Part shown: one piece after another, positions 33,725 to 48,000 of the stretch
Layout of the letters: each line of letters starts with the position of its first letter
Position numbering within the stretch: position 1 is the stretch's first letter
NCBI RefSeq assembly: GCF_004027225.2
Contig: NC_044290.2
Location: forward strand, 8,944,906 to 9,008,905
Length of the DNA: 64,000 nucleotides
Direction of reading: 5' to 3'
DNA from: Strigops habroptila
Taxonomy: Eukaryota > Chordata > Aves > Psittaciformes > Psittacidae
The notes under the pieces: model-generated
What the model was told of the DNA's origin: nothing
Database searches by the model: none
What the model saw: the letters and a program-made list of their open reading frames with translations, nothing else
Made by a program: the position numbers and the translations under genes

Positions 33725-36700
33725 TTTTGAACAGTTTTCCTGTAAGAATGTGTAAGGACACTTCAGTAGAGACAACTGTTCTCACTGATACAGCAACGGT
33801 ACATTTGAAAATACCGATCTCTGATCAGACCAGTGCACACAGGCTGCTTATGCAATAGATAGACTCACACCCGCCTTTTACATCAACTATGCACATTATT
33901 TCAAGCATTTTATTGACCCATGAAAGTGGGCTCAGCATATGTTTCCATGCAGAGGAAACACCACATGTTTAAACCAAGGTATTGGGGATCATACACAAAG
34001 ATGGATCACGAATGACAAGATTAGCTCTGCCTTTCCGGCTGCGAGGCAGCACTTCATCTTCATTGCCAGGACAGCAAGTTTACCACTTCAGTAACTGAAT
34101 TATTCTTCAGAAGCTGTTAAAATGCTGTAATCAAACTGTCAGGCTGAATTAATGAGAGGCCTTTGCTGACGTTTAAAGAGCAGTTCAGAAGAATGATTAT
34201 GTGGTGGTGAAGAAATGTGCACTTCACAAACAGTTGTGATATCACATTGTATCATCCGGCAAGCCAGTACCACCTGTTTGTTATCGTCGCCCTACTAAAG
34301 GTTGTAGCCCTTCATACTTGCTGATGGAGCTGTTCATATAAACATTTTTTTTAACCTGTAAATAAAATGAGCTGGGTTAAACATTTTAAAATAGCAGGTC
34401 TTTGCTACCCAGCTCATCAGTAGCTGGGTGAAGTTGTAACAGAAGCGAGTATCTAGCCACAGCTTCCTACTCACTATAGTTGTCCATTTTATGGCTCCCA
34501 ATTTGTTGACGAGTTTATTCCTTGCTTTTTCTAGCATTTGTGTGCTTCCCAATCAGGTTGTACAGAAGGAGCTGGATTCTATCCTGTTTCACGCAAAGCC
34601 TCTGAAATTTTAATTTCAGTTTTCAGTCCCAGTTCTGCTGCATACAACAGGGAGCCAGTTTGGGTTCAACCAACCAAAAGAAGCTTTCAGACTCTAGTCA
34701 TGCTTTCACCTGACCCCTATCCATTTTTCTGACAAACTGCTTGAGACAAAAGAAAATCTGCCTCAAGATCAGGTTCTGGCTTCAGCTTTTATTATGGAAC
34801 TGTTTTCTTCTGTCCTCCCCAAAATCCACCCGTCTGACATATCAAAGTAGCAGTATGAAATGGAGAACTCGCTTTCAGCAATGGACGTGTACTTCCAGCC
34901 CAGTTAGGACTCAGAAGATTGTTACCTTTCCTGTCACATCTGTGGGTCAAGTGGTTAGTTACCCCAATAGTAAAAACTCTGAGTTGTTCAGAAGTTTAGA
35001 TATGCATTTATCAGTCAAATCTGTGTATATAACTTGGTGAGAGTTACAGGTGGTAAGAAACTTGGTCTTTCATTTCCCTGTTGGATTAGCACACTTGGGA
35101 AACCACCAGCATACAGAATCTGTGTTTTCCACGGACACACTTCCATTTCATAGTTCAAACAGCAAATTTCCCAATTTTTTAGACAAATGCACGCAAATAT
35201 ATTTTGGAGAGGGAAAATACTACTAGTAGACAAGATACATATCCAACCCTAGTCCTAGACCATCAACCATAACACTTCTCTAACATTTTGTGCCAGGTGT
35301 GAAACTGCAAGACTAGCAAACCAAAATTTGAAAGTACAAAGAAAACCCAAGTATCTTCCAGGTCAATGAGCCATTAAAACACCACACACTACAGGAGGAA
35401 AAACCCACACAAGAGCTGCACTTGCACACGATGCTTTTGGCACCAGCTTGAAATGTCTGACCCTTTCCCTTCTGCCCATCCGGCACTAAGGGTGTATCAA
35501 TCATCTAGCAACACAAGAGGAAAATGTTAACCACTCCTCCCACCTCCAATATCATTTCCAGTGTGCTATTCTCCATCTAGAAATACATGGGTTTGGTTAG
35601 CTCTTTAGCACACTATTAGCATGAGTTAAGTACCTCGTGTTTAAACACCAGTTGCCATGTTGTGCTAATGCAGTGCTAATTACCTGAAACAGATGAACTT
35701 TACTTGCACACACCAAATGTACTGAGAAAAAAGGTTTTAGTGCTTACTGAACAAGCAATGTTTGGGGTTTTTTACATCATGATTAAGTAGATAACACAGA
35801 AAGGAAGGAAATTCTTCATTAGCCAATATTTGCCTACCCTTAAACATGTTACTATACCATGAATTATGTTTTATAGAAGTACATTCTTAAATCCACACTA
35901 TCAACAGAGCAGCAGTGGAACATCAACATAATACAACTGCTTGTACTTGCATCCTCAGCCCACAACTTCCAAGATAACTCAGAGTATCCAAAGCCCTCAA
36001 CATCTGGCCCAAGTGATATTTCAGTTGAGGGGACTGGTTTCCAGGAACAGCTATTTTTATTTGGGCAAATAACCATTTTTAGCCTTCCTTCATCTTGCTG
36101 GAAGTTTCTAAATCAACCCTGTTTATAGGCTGGTTTTGCTAGAAGGCTTCTCTCCCAAGCACAGCTTTACAAAGCTGTATCTTGTATCGAATTTTCAAGC
36201 AATTGGTATGTAAGAAACAAAGCAAACCAGTGTACAACACAGGAGAAATATATGCAATGCTATTTACTTAACAGAGCACATGTTTTGGCCAACAGCAGAT
36301 ATTTCACCACAGGCATTCTGAATATCAATTTGGATTGCAACAGTAGCATGCTTTCTACATTATTCCGAGCTTTTAACAACTCTAACCTCTCTCAACACAC
36401 CAGGTACTCTACTGAGAGTAATTTCTCCCCCACAAACACAGGACAGGGGGTTTTCCCCTGCTCCGGTCAAGCCCATGTTTCCAATACCTTCCTGAGAACA
36501 ATCTCTCTTTTTTACTGCAAAGGATTTGGTTGAGGAGGGTTTTGGTTTGTTTTCAAATTAGATGTTGGGAAGCTTTTCCACAGAGAATACAACAATAAAA
36601 TCTCTGACTTCCTCCACTGTTCCCACTACTGACAGCTTTTCCACCAGGTGTTCAGTTTTGATAAAGATATTTCTTTAGGTTCTTGAACCATACATTTTTA

Positions 36701-37876
36701 CCCCTCAAATCATTCTAACAGGTTCACTTCATACTGATTTCCAGTTATGTTTTCCTCTCATTGCCCTCACTTTTTCCTACTCCTCAATTGCCCTCCCAGC
36801 TGTTTGAAGACCTGGCATTCCTGGTCTCCCCATTTGAAGGGACCAAATCTGAAGAAACTGTTTGCAGGTTACATCGACACCTGAAGAGATGTAGGTATCC
36901 TTACATAGGATCCTTCTTTTGAAAGCCACACTGTCCCCACCTTCGCTGGCTGCCTCTTTAGTTTTTTGTTGCTGATTCTGAAGATGTGAGATACCAGTTT
37001 TATTTATGTGGCTGGCAGGCCTGAATAATAATCTTAGATCTTCAGGCTTCAAATGATTCAAAACATTAACTTTTACCTGGAAGGGAAGGAGGCTGCTCAG
37101 AAAACAACTGCTTTCCCCCAAAGGTTTGAACTTCGGTTGCTTTTGTAGGGCGGAATGAGAGACCTGCCAACCAGCTTCCACTTCTTATGTTAAGGCATGG
37201 CACCCCCATTACCCACATAACAGCGGTTTTTAATCCTCACCTATAAGCACTGCTTTGAAAGTGCTGTAACAGGAAACAGCAAGCCAGCAAACACTGCCTG
37301 GGAATAGAAAGTATTTCTTGCCCAGCCCTTTACCACTGAGCGCTGAGGAAGCACGGTCAGGAGCTGAGGATGTGCCATTATGCAGGTGACAACACATCAC
37401 CACCAGCCATGATGCACCTGCTGATGAACAGAGACACCCAGGAAGAGACCAGGTGTTGGGCAGCACTGGGTCAAGTTTGGCCATGGCACCTTTTGTAAGC
37501 GTCGCTACAGGAACACGTGCTCTTACCTACACCAGGAGTGACTAATGGGGAGTGTTTAGAGGAGCAGCCAAGCACCCCGTCCTTCTGCGCAACAGCATAA
37601 ACAGCCTTCTACAGCACTGACAAACCCTCTTCCTTTTCCCTGCAGCAGACAAACACTCCACCCTTCCTCAGCTGAGCCCCAGAAACCATCTACTTCACAG
37701 CACTGAGAAAACAGACGGTGCGCTCAAGTGCCTGGTTTAGACAATTACACTATCAACGGGACAGAGAAAGCAAACATTATTTTCACATTAACAATTTAGA
37801 AAGTGCTTCAGTCAATAGACTAAGCAACAAACTAGGAACTAACTTAAGAGAACAGGTCAAAGTGGCATACACCACC

Positions 37877-37900
37877 CTTATTTCATCCCTTATTTCATCC
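37877..37900. repeat. 12-bp perfect tandem duplication
   Basis: Two adjacent copies of CTTATTTCATCC within TEX2 intron 1. Confidence 0.9.
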
Positions 37901-38911
37901 ATCCATACACAGTTCAATGTAGCCACATTCACTAATTAAATAAGGGATACTCAGTAGACCAATTCAGTGCTTTTTGTAATCAGTCAGTTGGAGAGAGAGG
38001 ACAGATTGGGTAACTAAATTGCAGCAGCCGACTATTCCAGTCACACTGCTATTACTTAATGCAACATCTACACAAGGGGGAAAGGGTATGCTGTAAAATG
38101 CTTTCACAAGAACCAGCAGCAAGGTTCAAAACTTGTCAAGAGTATTTTCCCTGCTCGTTGCTACTAAACACAGGCCTAAACAAGTGTTTTCCACAAAACA
38201 AAAACTCCTTTCCTGCTAAGTACAGAAAAAGTCTTACGTGTTATTAGAAGCACTGTAATACTTTCCCTTGCATCTGTCAGTTGCGCCAGAAGAACAAGCC
38301 CTAAATGCTATTCAGGAAGCCACTGATTTGATTGTTGATAATGCCACAACTTGACTTAATGAGGATTGATATCACTGTTCAAAGGGAAAGATGTTTCTAA
38401 CTGGTTACGTCTCTGCTTTCCCCAATAACCCTTCTGTGCTGTCACTCTTTCATCAGTTACCTCCTGCTTTGGCAAAGCCACCACCAGGACTAGGAAAGAA
38501 GGAGCTGTACTTTCAGACTGGTGGGGCTCATGTTTATTATTTTGGGTTACTCAATAGTCATTTCCAAGAATCAGACTGAAGACAGACAGATACATGTGTA
38601 GTACTGTAAATCTATCCCCCATTTGGTAGGGAGAAGTAGCATATTTGTTTTAGACTATCTTTGCAACATCTACATAGTGTGACAAGAGCTACAGAAGATC
38701 TTACGTTATCACAGACAGGACCACTCTAATGCATTCTCCCATTGTTTCCAGACCAGGTTAGAAGCATACTAAATCTTCCCCAGTTTGGGAATACCTGCAC
38801 AAGCCAATGTGATCTGAAATTCATATTTGATCTCAGAACTTAGAGAGTCCACTTGATTTACTAGAGATGCTAGCATCTTCCTTCCAACACCAAGAAATAC
38901 AGAAGGACTGT

Positions 38912-38941
38912 TGCTATTCTTGATACTGCTATTCTTGATAC
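38912..38941. repeat. 15-bp perfect tandem duplication
   Basis: Two adjacent copies of TGCTATTCTTGATAC within TEX2 intron 1. Confidence 0.9.
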
Positions 38942-41900
38942 TTATTTAAAACAAGTAACAGAGGTCTCAGCATCAGACAAAATTCCTTCTGCTAAGAGCT
39001 AGCAGTCTTCATTTCAGGTCTATCAAAACAGAGCACAGTATTAGTGCTCTGTACAGTATTAGTGATCCTTATTGGATACAGTCTTTATTTAAGCATCATT
39101 TTAAACAACCAGAAATTTACATCTCCAGTAATCCATTACCACTATTTTGCCACAAAAGTAGTCAAGAAAGCCAGTTCCCATTTAGCCCAGAACGACCTCA
39201 CTGGAGAGAGATCACAGCTGCTGGGACATTTTCTGTCACATAAATACAATCTCATTCAGCAGATTTATTCCATAAAAGACATAATAAGGATACAACCCCC
39301 AAATTTCAACATCCTTTCCTATCCCATTGAAATTCCTAATTATGACAAATTAAATTCCCCTGGCATGTGGACGAGTTAACGTATTCCATGGTTAACATCT
39401 ATTATTCCTTTTACATCCACTAGTCATTACTTTTAAATGAACTACATAGCAAGTGTTGGTACCATCACACAATAGCCCTGTGAAATCTTTGTGGCAGAGA
39501 TCTAGTTACCCAGCCTGAAGATAATACTTTAAAACTCACTTTCCAATAGGAGTAAGACTGAAGTTTTGCTTCACCTTTCAAGTTCACACAACTGGATCTG
39601 AGAAACAGACGAGGGAAAAAGAGGAAAAACCTCAATAAAACCTGTTTTAAATCTAAGCACAGAAATTAAATATTTTATGTCAAGTACTATTAAGAGAACA
39701 TAGTCCAGTGTGTTCAACAGAAGTCAACACTGAGATCACAGCCAAAATAGATGATGCCACCCACTACGGACTATAAAACACACAGATCTTCCACAGCATA
39801 TACCTCTAACAGAGGTCAACCAGGTTATCGCAGCTAAGGTGGTTAAGGGCTAAAACACCTTCACCAGGAGTTTTCTGAGCCTCATTAAAAATAAGTAAAT
39901 TATATTTTTGTGCAAATGCTTTTAAGGCAAGACCAATCCAGTTAAATAACCGGTGTTCAGGGATGTTTAGGAATACTTAAATGAAAGATCCTAAGCAAGA
40001 TCTTAAAGTCTGTCAATAAGACTATACTTCTAATGAAAACTATAAACCTATCAGAGACAAATAAAAGGGGTTATTCAGTGAAGTCCAGGAAAGAAAGGTC
40101 AAATAAAATTGCAATGGCAAATAAGGAGTCTTCAAAGTTACTGAAATATTTTTTCTTTTGAAGACAGGCGCTACTAATTACATCCTCAATAGAAGCTTGT
40201 ATTTACAGTGCTCCAAAAATAACCAAATACAAATTGTTTAACATTAGCTAAGCGAGTCTATTCTACATTAACATTTTCCCCAAAGACCTAAGAAAGGTCA
40301 GCTACCACACCAGTTTCTCTGCCTTCACTGATAAAAGATTCATTATTATTCTTTCCTATTCTCCTTCCACAACATATCACTTACACCAAAAATTCATAAA
40401 GCTACACTACAGATTAATTCTGACATCCACAAAAAGCGAAGCAAAGGTTGTCCAGAAACTCAGAAAAATTCGATTTCTTCCTATTTAGTGCTTTTCTGAA
40501 GGCTGAAGTGAAGCAATATTTACAAGAAACTGAACATTTCCCCTCAGAGAAAAAAATAAAGTTAAATTAAAGCTTAAAACAAAACATGCAATAACTCATA
40601 GAAGAACAGTAAACAGTGGGTAGAGTAACTTTATTTTGCTACATATTGTGACATTTGTTCCTTTAAAAACAAGAACATAAATAGAAACACAGAAACAGGA
40701 GTTTCTGCAAAGAGAACGAATCGCAGTTGCAGGACACGCTCCTCATCCCTTTGGCCTGTAACCCAAAGGCCATGTTCATGAAAAGATGCTCTGCTGTGCC
40801 TTCAAAATGAAGGCACGGTCCCAAAAGGACTCGATTCCAAGGAAGCAACACGAATCAGCACTAGATTAAGAACAGCAAATCTGCTGCAGCACAAGACAAA
40901 ACTCACTCGCAAAGCACACAGCACTTCCAGGCTGTCAATACTGAGGCAAGGACTTCCGCAGCTCATCAAACCTGATGACACGACCAGACATGACCAGTGC
41001 CATCACATCACTGCAGCACTTGTCAATCACTACAGGTTAAATTTTATCTTGCAACAGAACTGCTCCTCTGAAACTCAAAGGAGAAGCTGGAAGAGGTACG
41101 GAGTATTAGTGATGTTGGCTAGGAGCTGAGCCCAGAACGTGCAGTTCTTCAGGAGCTCCATTTCAACATCAACCTCTGCTAATGTCTGTCTCGCAATCAA
41201 CTGCAATACTACTGGTGAAGCTCCTCAATACTCTGCGTATTATACATGTTAATAAAGCAGTGTGTAAAGAACTGGTGTAATAGCAAAAAGTTGCCTTTAC
41301 CATACAGCCAACTCAAGCAATGATTTTCTTTTTCAGATTACTCATACACTTTAATTAACATATTCCTCTGCTCTTTGCAAAGATTCAAACTGCACCAGAG
41401 TGTAATTTCATTAAAGAATATTTACTCCCGTTTGGCACAGTGAAAACAAAAATTCTAGCACATTATAGTTTCACCATTCTTCTCCTCCTATGACCTATTT
41501 ATTCTTGTTTGTTTATTCTTCATAACTGCAAGCAGCAGGTAGCATCTTCTCCTTCCAAAACACTCAGCATTAAACACTTCAAAGGGACCTTTCACTACTT
41601 CCCTAATTCCCACAACAGAACAAAACAAAGTAATAACAAAACCACAACCAAATCCCCCCTCTCCGTCTCCATCATGGATTTTGGAGATGTAGTAATTTCC
41701 TATATCGCATATTGCTATCTCTTAAAAATACATTCAAATACTTATCTTTCCAGGTAACTAGTTGCTGGCATCAAAATTACCCAAAAACCTAATTTGGGCA
41801 TAAGTGAGAATAGAAATGCTCCAGAAAAACAAAGGTTTACAGACCTAGATCTGAAACTCCTGCAGTAAGGGATTTAGAAATAAACACATTAAAACCAGAG

Positions 41901-44900
41901 CATATACACAGAGAGGCAAACTTTGTTACAGTCTAAAGCCAGCTTTTTCCACTTTTCTAAACCTGCTGTACTACCTGGCTCAAGCACCCTCTTAGGTCAC
42001 CCTGATGAGCCAAAAAGGAGTAAAAAAAACCACTGGTCCTGAGTAATAAATACTTAGCTGCTGCATTTGTTCTCTTCCAAAAGGGATGAGAGACTAAATC
42101 AGAATTTGCTTGTGCTGCAAAAGTTCTGCATCTTGACAGAAGATGTTTTATTATTACAGAAATCAAAAGCTTATGCATAAAAAAATCCATCCTGTTGAGA
42201 GGGTCAACGGTGAGGTAGAATATAAAACTCTGCAGCATTGGAACTCCCTCTTATCTCAGTGGAAAGAAAAAAAGAATCAACTCCTCATTAATCTGATGAA
42301 AGATTATCTAAAACCTCTGCAGATTAGGCCACAGCTGAAAATGCTGCCCACATCACTGATTAAATTACAGGTCACTGTAAAATCTTGAGGTGAAATTTGG
42401 ACCGATTTACAGAGAAGCATGTTTCCAAAATTAAGTACAATAAGCTGCCTTGAATCCTAAATGAAAACTGGCTTGCTAGAATTGCATCACAGGCTTATTT
42501 TCCCCCCACAATTCACATGCACATCAAAATAACAAACCATGTTATTTTGAGTTTCAATATTATTTAAGAGGGTGAGAAAAATTCTACTTTTCAGTGAGGT
42601 AAGTTAAAGCCCTGTTCACACAGCACTTGGAGCAAGTAAGATCATCCAGAATCATTAACTTCTTAAAACAACAACAAAGAGCCAAGTTAAAGCAGCTGAA
42701 GAACCATATAATCCGTCTCACTTTAGCAAGAAGCATGCAGAGATCATACACTACCAATAGCAGCTTCTATGCTTTGAACTCCTTTCAATTCCGTCTAATT
42801 CATAGAAGGATCCATTGAAGGTTAACAAAATGTAAAGTCAACTCTGAAGAAACCTTGTCCTAAGAATAGCAGGAAAACAAAATGTCAAACTCAGAATTGA
42901 CAAGTACCAGACATCTCTCTCTGCTTACGGCAACATTCATCTCATTTCATTCAGCTTTATGTTCAACTGAAACACCTAGAAACTAAAATGCAAAAGTTCA
43001 GCAGTGATGAGGACAGAAGAACATTCAAGATACTGAAATTTCCCCAAGACTGAAATGGAACCAAGATGGTCCCTGACAACCTGAATTTTTTGCATGTTGA
43101 AGACAAAGGTTTTACTTATTAAAAAACAAAACAAACCAACCAACAAAAACCCCACCACACCAAACACAACACAGAAAAACTGTCAAAACCAGCAAAGATA
43201 CTAAGTGAGGCTCAATTAAAAGCATTATGACAGACACCCCAGACTTTCCCAACCATCAAGACATAAGGGGCCTTGGGGTTTTCTCAGCTTGTCAGAATGC
43301 TTCTCAAGTTCACAACTGTCACATACAATTCAGTATAATATCTCAAAGATTAATTGTGCATTAAAGAGAAGTTTAAGCATTTTATGATTAAAAAATACTG
43401 GACCATGAGAGACAGACAAAAAAACCCACCCACTCAAGTGCACAGGACTGAAGCAACCCTAAAATCTCTAGTCATTCTATTACAGTACAGAGAAATATTT
43501 TACAAAATCCACAAAAGTATTAAGGCAAAGAAGTATGTGGCAAAAAGCATTCACATATGTGTGTTCTCATTTGAATATGCTTTTTCTTATTTTTTTCCAC
43601 ATAGTACTTATAACTCAATGTTTCAAGGTGCAAACTTATTAACTGACAGATGTTGGCAAGAATCTTCCCTGCACTTTGTTATCCAGAACATGAAAGAGGT
43701 CTAGTCAAAATCAAAGCCACCAGCTTGATTTGCATTCCTCTCCATTCCTTGCGTTAGACACGGAAGACGGCAATAGTTAATGGATCAGTTTAATGTATTA
43801 AACCCTTCTGGTGGTTTGGGGAGGTTTTTTGGGTTGGAGGTTTTTTTGGTTTGTTCCCTTTTTCCCCCAGGAGCAATAGAGGTAACTCCTACTTCTAGCA
43901 GCTGTGATACATTTTAATTACAACATATGATAGGTCAATTACAGATTGCCTGACCTTAGCAGCTGCTTTACAGGCTTGACTCCTATTGAAACCAACTGAG
44001 TCAGAAAATTATGAGCACCTCCCACAACGTATTTTTCCATCCTAATTGCTAAGAAACTATGGCAGGTCAATACATGAAAGAAAAACAACTTTGCTGGCAA
44101 TGTGAATTAGCAGGATCATTTCACATAGAAGTAGATAGAAACACACCATATTTCTCATAAGGAGAAAGAAAATCAGTATACTGTGATGACAAAGTGGGGC
44201 TCTTACACATCTTAAAGCCCTTGTGTAAACACCATTAAGGAACAACAATATGAGAGAATCCCTCCTACTCTGTTTTTGTCTCCTAAAAGGTGGGTACTGT
44301 TAACACACCTAGAAAGGTAATCTGTCATGTGAACACACTCAAAAAAAGAAAACAAGATTGGGAAGAATACAAACTGTGCTCTCCTCCCTTTGTTTTCAGC
44401 AGCATGGATCTATCCAGGCATTGTCTTTTCACTGCATGAATCAAGCCACAGACATAAAATAAAATGTAAAGAAAAAAGTATCTCTCAAAGGTTTAAGTTA
44501 CTGAACAGTTTCCTGAACTTCTCAGCACTCCTTGAAAGGTGTTCTCACTGCCTCTGGTGAAAAGTAGTTCCCAAAGATCAATAATGCAGGAAGCAACACA
44601 GAGCACCATTACTCATTCTCTCAGCTCAGAGCACAATTATTTGTTCCTATATGGTATAATTCACTCTCACAGCATGCAGACACAGAGTCCTTATCTTAGT
44701 GGAAAGTAGATCTCAGGTAGACTAGTACGATGGGGCAACATCTGTAAATGAAGTCATTCCTCCAGGCCTCATCTTATTTCAGAGATGCACACACTAAACC
44801 CTGAGCAGCTACACATTGAGCTGTAAAACATATCTCCCTTCTGCAAATGCTCATCAACATAGTTGTCTCCAGGAATTTCATCTGACAACCCCACAGGCCG

Positions 44901-44978
44901 GAAATTAAAAGGTCAGAAAGTGGTGCCTTGTGGCAATACATACCCCTATTCCCCAGCTGCCTGCTGAATTCACAGCAC

Positions 44979-45041
44979 AATAGAATCATAGAATAGTTTG
45001 GGTTGGAAGGGACCCCCCCAAAAGTCATTTAGTCCAACCCC
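44979..45041 (-). mobile_element. CR1 LINE 3' tail fragment
   Basis: Antisense CR1 end: AATAGAATCATAGAATAG, GGTTGGAAGGGACC, a C-run, then TTTAGTCCAACCCC. About 60 bases. Confidence 0.85.
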
Positions 45042-48000
45042 AAATATGCAGAAAAGAGCTTAAATTTGTTTTTAAATTAAGAACCCCAGTTGTACTTCAA
45101 ATTCAAGTAGTATCCATGCATGCTCTCTACTGTCATTCTTCGCAGTTAGTTCCCTGGAAAAAAGGGTTAACATCTTTCCTTTCTCATCCTATGATATTTG
45201 CTATTCAATAACCAGGTATTATCAGTGTTATGTCTGTCCAGCAAATGCCTTCAGCGCTGCGAAAGTTTCTACTGTTGTAGGCAGAAATAATGCGCATAGC
45301 CTCAACTACTTGATAAAACGGGCAAGAACAAATGCACTCCACTGTATGTGGGTTACATTTCATGCACATACATGCACAGAAAGAGAAATGTCATTAAAGT
45401 AGCTTCAAGGAAATGAATTTTAGGTCATCAATTTTAAGGTCTTGATTTGCTGGGAGATAAAAGAACAGCAAAAGCCACCAGATGGATTCAAAAGGGCAGC
45501 GGGAAATAGGCATCTTTGAGCCACATCCTGCCTTGTTCAATTACAGCAGTACACAGGCAATTCTCATTTCAGGCATATGGCAGTGTTCTTATACACATGC
45601 TTAATAAATCCACCACGCATTTGTTTATCAAACAGTCATGCAGCTATACAAGCTCTGAGTTACACACACTGGTACTAAGTTTGTGAGTACTTCCTCATCC
45701 ATCACCACACATCAGGGGCGTGACTGTTTAAGCAAGGCTTTTAATTGCAGAGAGGTCAAGTCAGAGAAGCCAAGCACGGGTGGCAGCTACAGTTGTTTTC
45801 CAGGATAAGGTGACAAAACAGAGATGACTGAAGTGTGAGGAAGCTGCACCCATCCCTAAGGAGCTCTCTCTGCCATGCCACACATAATGAAGGCTTTAGA
45901 GACAAGATTGGTTGTTCATGTTCTGGGGAAACTATAAAAAACAACTCAGTACAAGTGGAAAACTAGACATGGGATGGAAATCTTCTCACCTCGCATCTCC
46001 ACACCATGAGACACGTTCCTCTCCGTTAAACCACGGAACAGCCTCCACAACCCCTCAAATTTCTCCTGAACTCTATAAAGGAGTGAGAACTCTGATCATA
46101 ACAGACAAGGATTCTTTAACAGTGTGAGATCTGAACAGATCACATACATCAGCATTTATATGGGTTGGGGTATTGGAGGAGGCCTGAAAAGCCACTGTTC
46201 ACACCATACCCGTTTTGTGACTAGAAAGAAGTTTGCAGGACAGTGAACCCACAGAATTTTCATTGCTGAATACACCATTTGGGTATCTGAATGCAAGAAA
46301 CAGATTTTTTTAAAAGATATCCTGAGAAAGTAAAGCACTAAAACAACACTCGTGGTGCAGCACAGTGACTTGTTATCATTTTAATTGTGAAGCTTCAGCT
46401 TGACAGAAAGAATAATAAATATCTAGCTAGAACTGGTAAGATCTGGCCAACAAAAATTGAATGGAAAAGTTGTCCCCACTCATTAGAAAAACAAGGGCTC
46501 ATAAAACCTGCTCAATACTCAAAACCAATTACCAATCCACATCTCACAGCTGCATGACAAAAGAAGTGGAGATCCATACAACCAAATATTTATGCTTTCA
46601 AATACACCACACCTCTAAATTCATCTTTTCAGACACTCAGAGTTTTCTAGAGCTGTTAGGCAGAGATCTTCAGCTTGCCTGTAACCTCCAGACAGTGTTA
46701 AGACATCTTGGAAAACTCAGCCTGTTATTATAAAGGGAATAATAACTGGAATTACAAAACAAGAGATAGTTTACATGCACAGCTGGTCCCTTTTCCATCC
46801 ACATCTCTTGTTATTCACTAAAATAACACATAAATAGAATAACAGCAATTATTTCCCCCCCAACCATAAAAATACTTTTGTAAAGTTGTCACGTATTTGC
46901 TCAGTAGGTTTATTAAAGACCTGGCAAAGCCTTTATTAACTAGCACATTTTTGAGTTGACACACATTCAGGACTATCTCCCCCTCAGTTCTTCCGCTTCT
47001 CCCAATTCATATGTTTAATCCTTCAACTCAAGTGGAAAAGGAAGAAGTGTGAAAGTGATTAGACAAAAAGAACTGCTACTGAGAAAGTCTTACAAAGATA
47101 AGCCTTATCAAACTTCACAGCAGCTATAAACAAGAGAATAAACATATGGATCACTTTCATTTACTACCAAAGTACATTTATTTATGTGTTCAACACTAAA
47201 CATTACACAAGAGTATTAGGAAAGAAAGTGAAGCCCCTCCAGGCAACAGAAATGACAGATATGTATTAAGCAAGCAGAATGGAAATACCCAGCTTGGAAG
47301 GCACCCAGAGCATTGGCCACTTTGGGGCAGGGAGAGAGGAACAAGAGGTGGGAGGTGGGAATGCTCTGCAATGCTCAGCTATTGTGAGATTACCATTCCT
47401 GGCCTCAGCCAGAGGATGTTCTCGGAAACCTGGCAGAGCTCCGTGCAGGCAGGTTCTCCATACTCTGGAGTTTCAGAGGAGAAGGTAATACAACACACTG
47501 CAACTAGAAGCCAAGAGACAGGGAGCTCCAAACTTAGACAACTTTCACTGTCTGCTTTTAGTATCACATGTTAAGCAGTATTTCCAATCACAAGTGTGTG
47601 AGCATGACTATCTCCCTTCCTCACAAAGAAGCTGTGTTCTTTGAGCCTGTCTGAACTCATAAACCAGACATTTTTATTTCCTCAGGCTTAATACTGACTT
47701 GCAGTGAAACAAAATTATTTTTGCAGCTATTTGATTTCAGATCAGAACTTCACTGCAGCTCGTGCAGGCTTCAGTTCTCTCTCATCTGCTTTGACTTTAC
47801 CAGTACCAAAGGAGATAGCGGCTTGGTTTGTGCTTATATTTTTGCAGTCCTATTTTACAACTGAAGTTAATTTAAACAAAACACATGAAATTCAGAGTAA
47901 GATCTAGAGTCTTACAGCTCTCAGACCTCTGCTTAAGCTACTAAAGCCCAATATAGTAATTTTTTGGACTCAAGCAGATCCTTTAGAACAGCATCCCAAT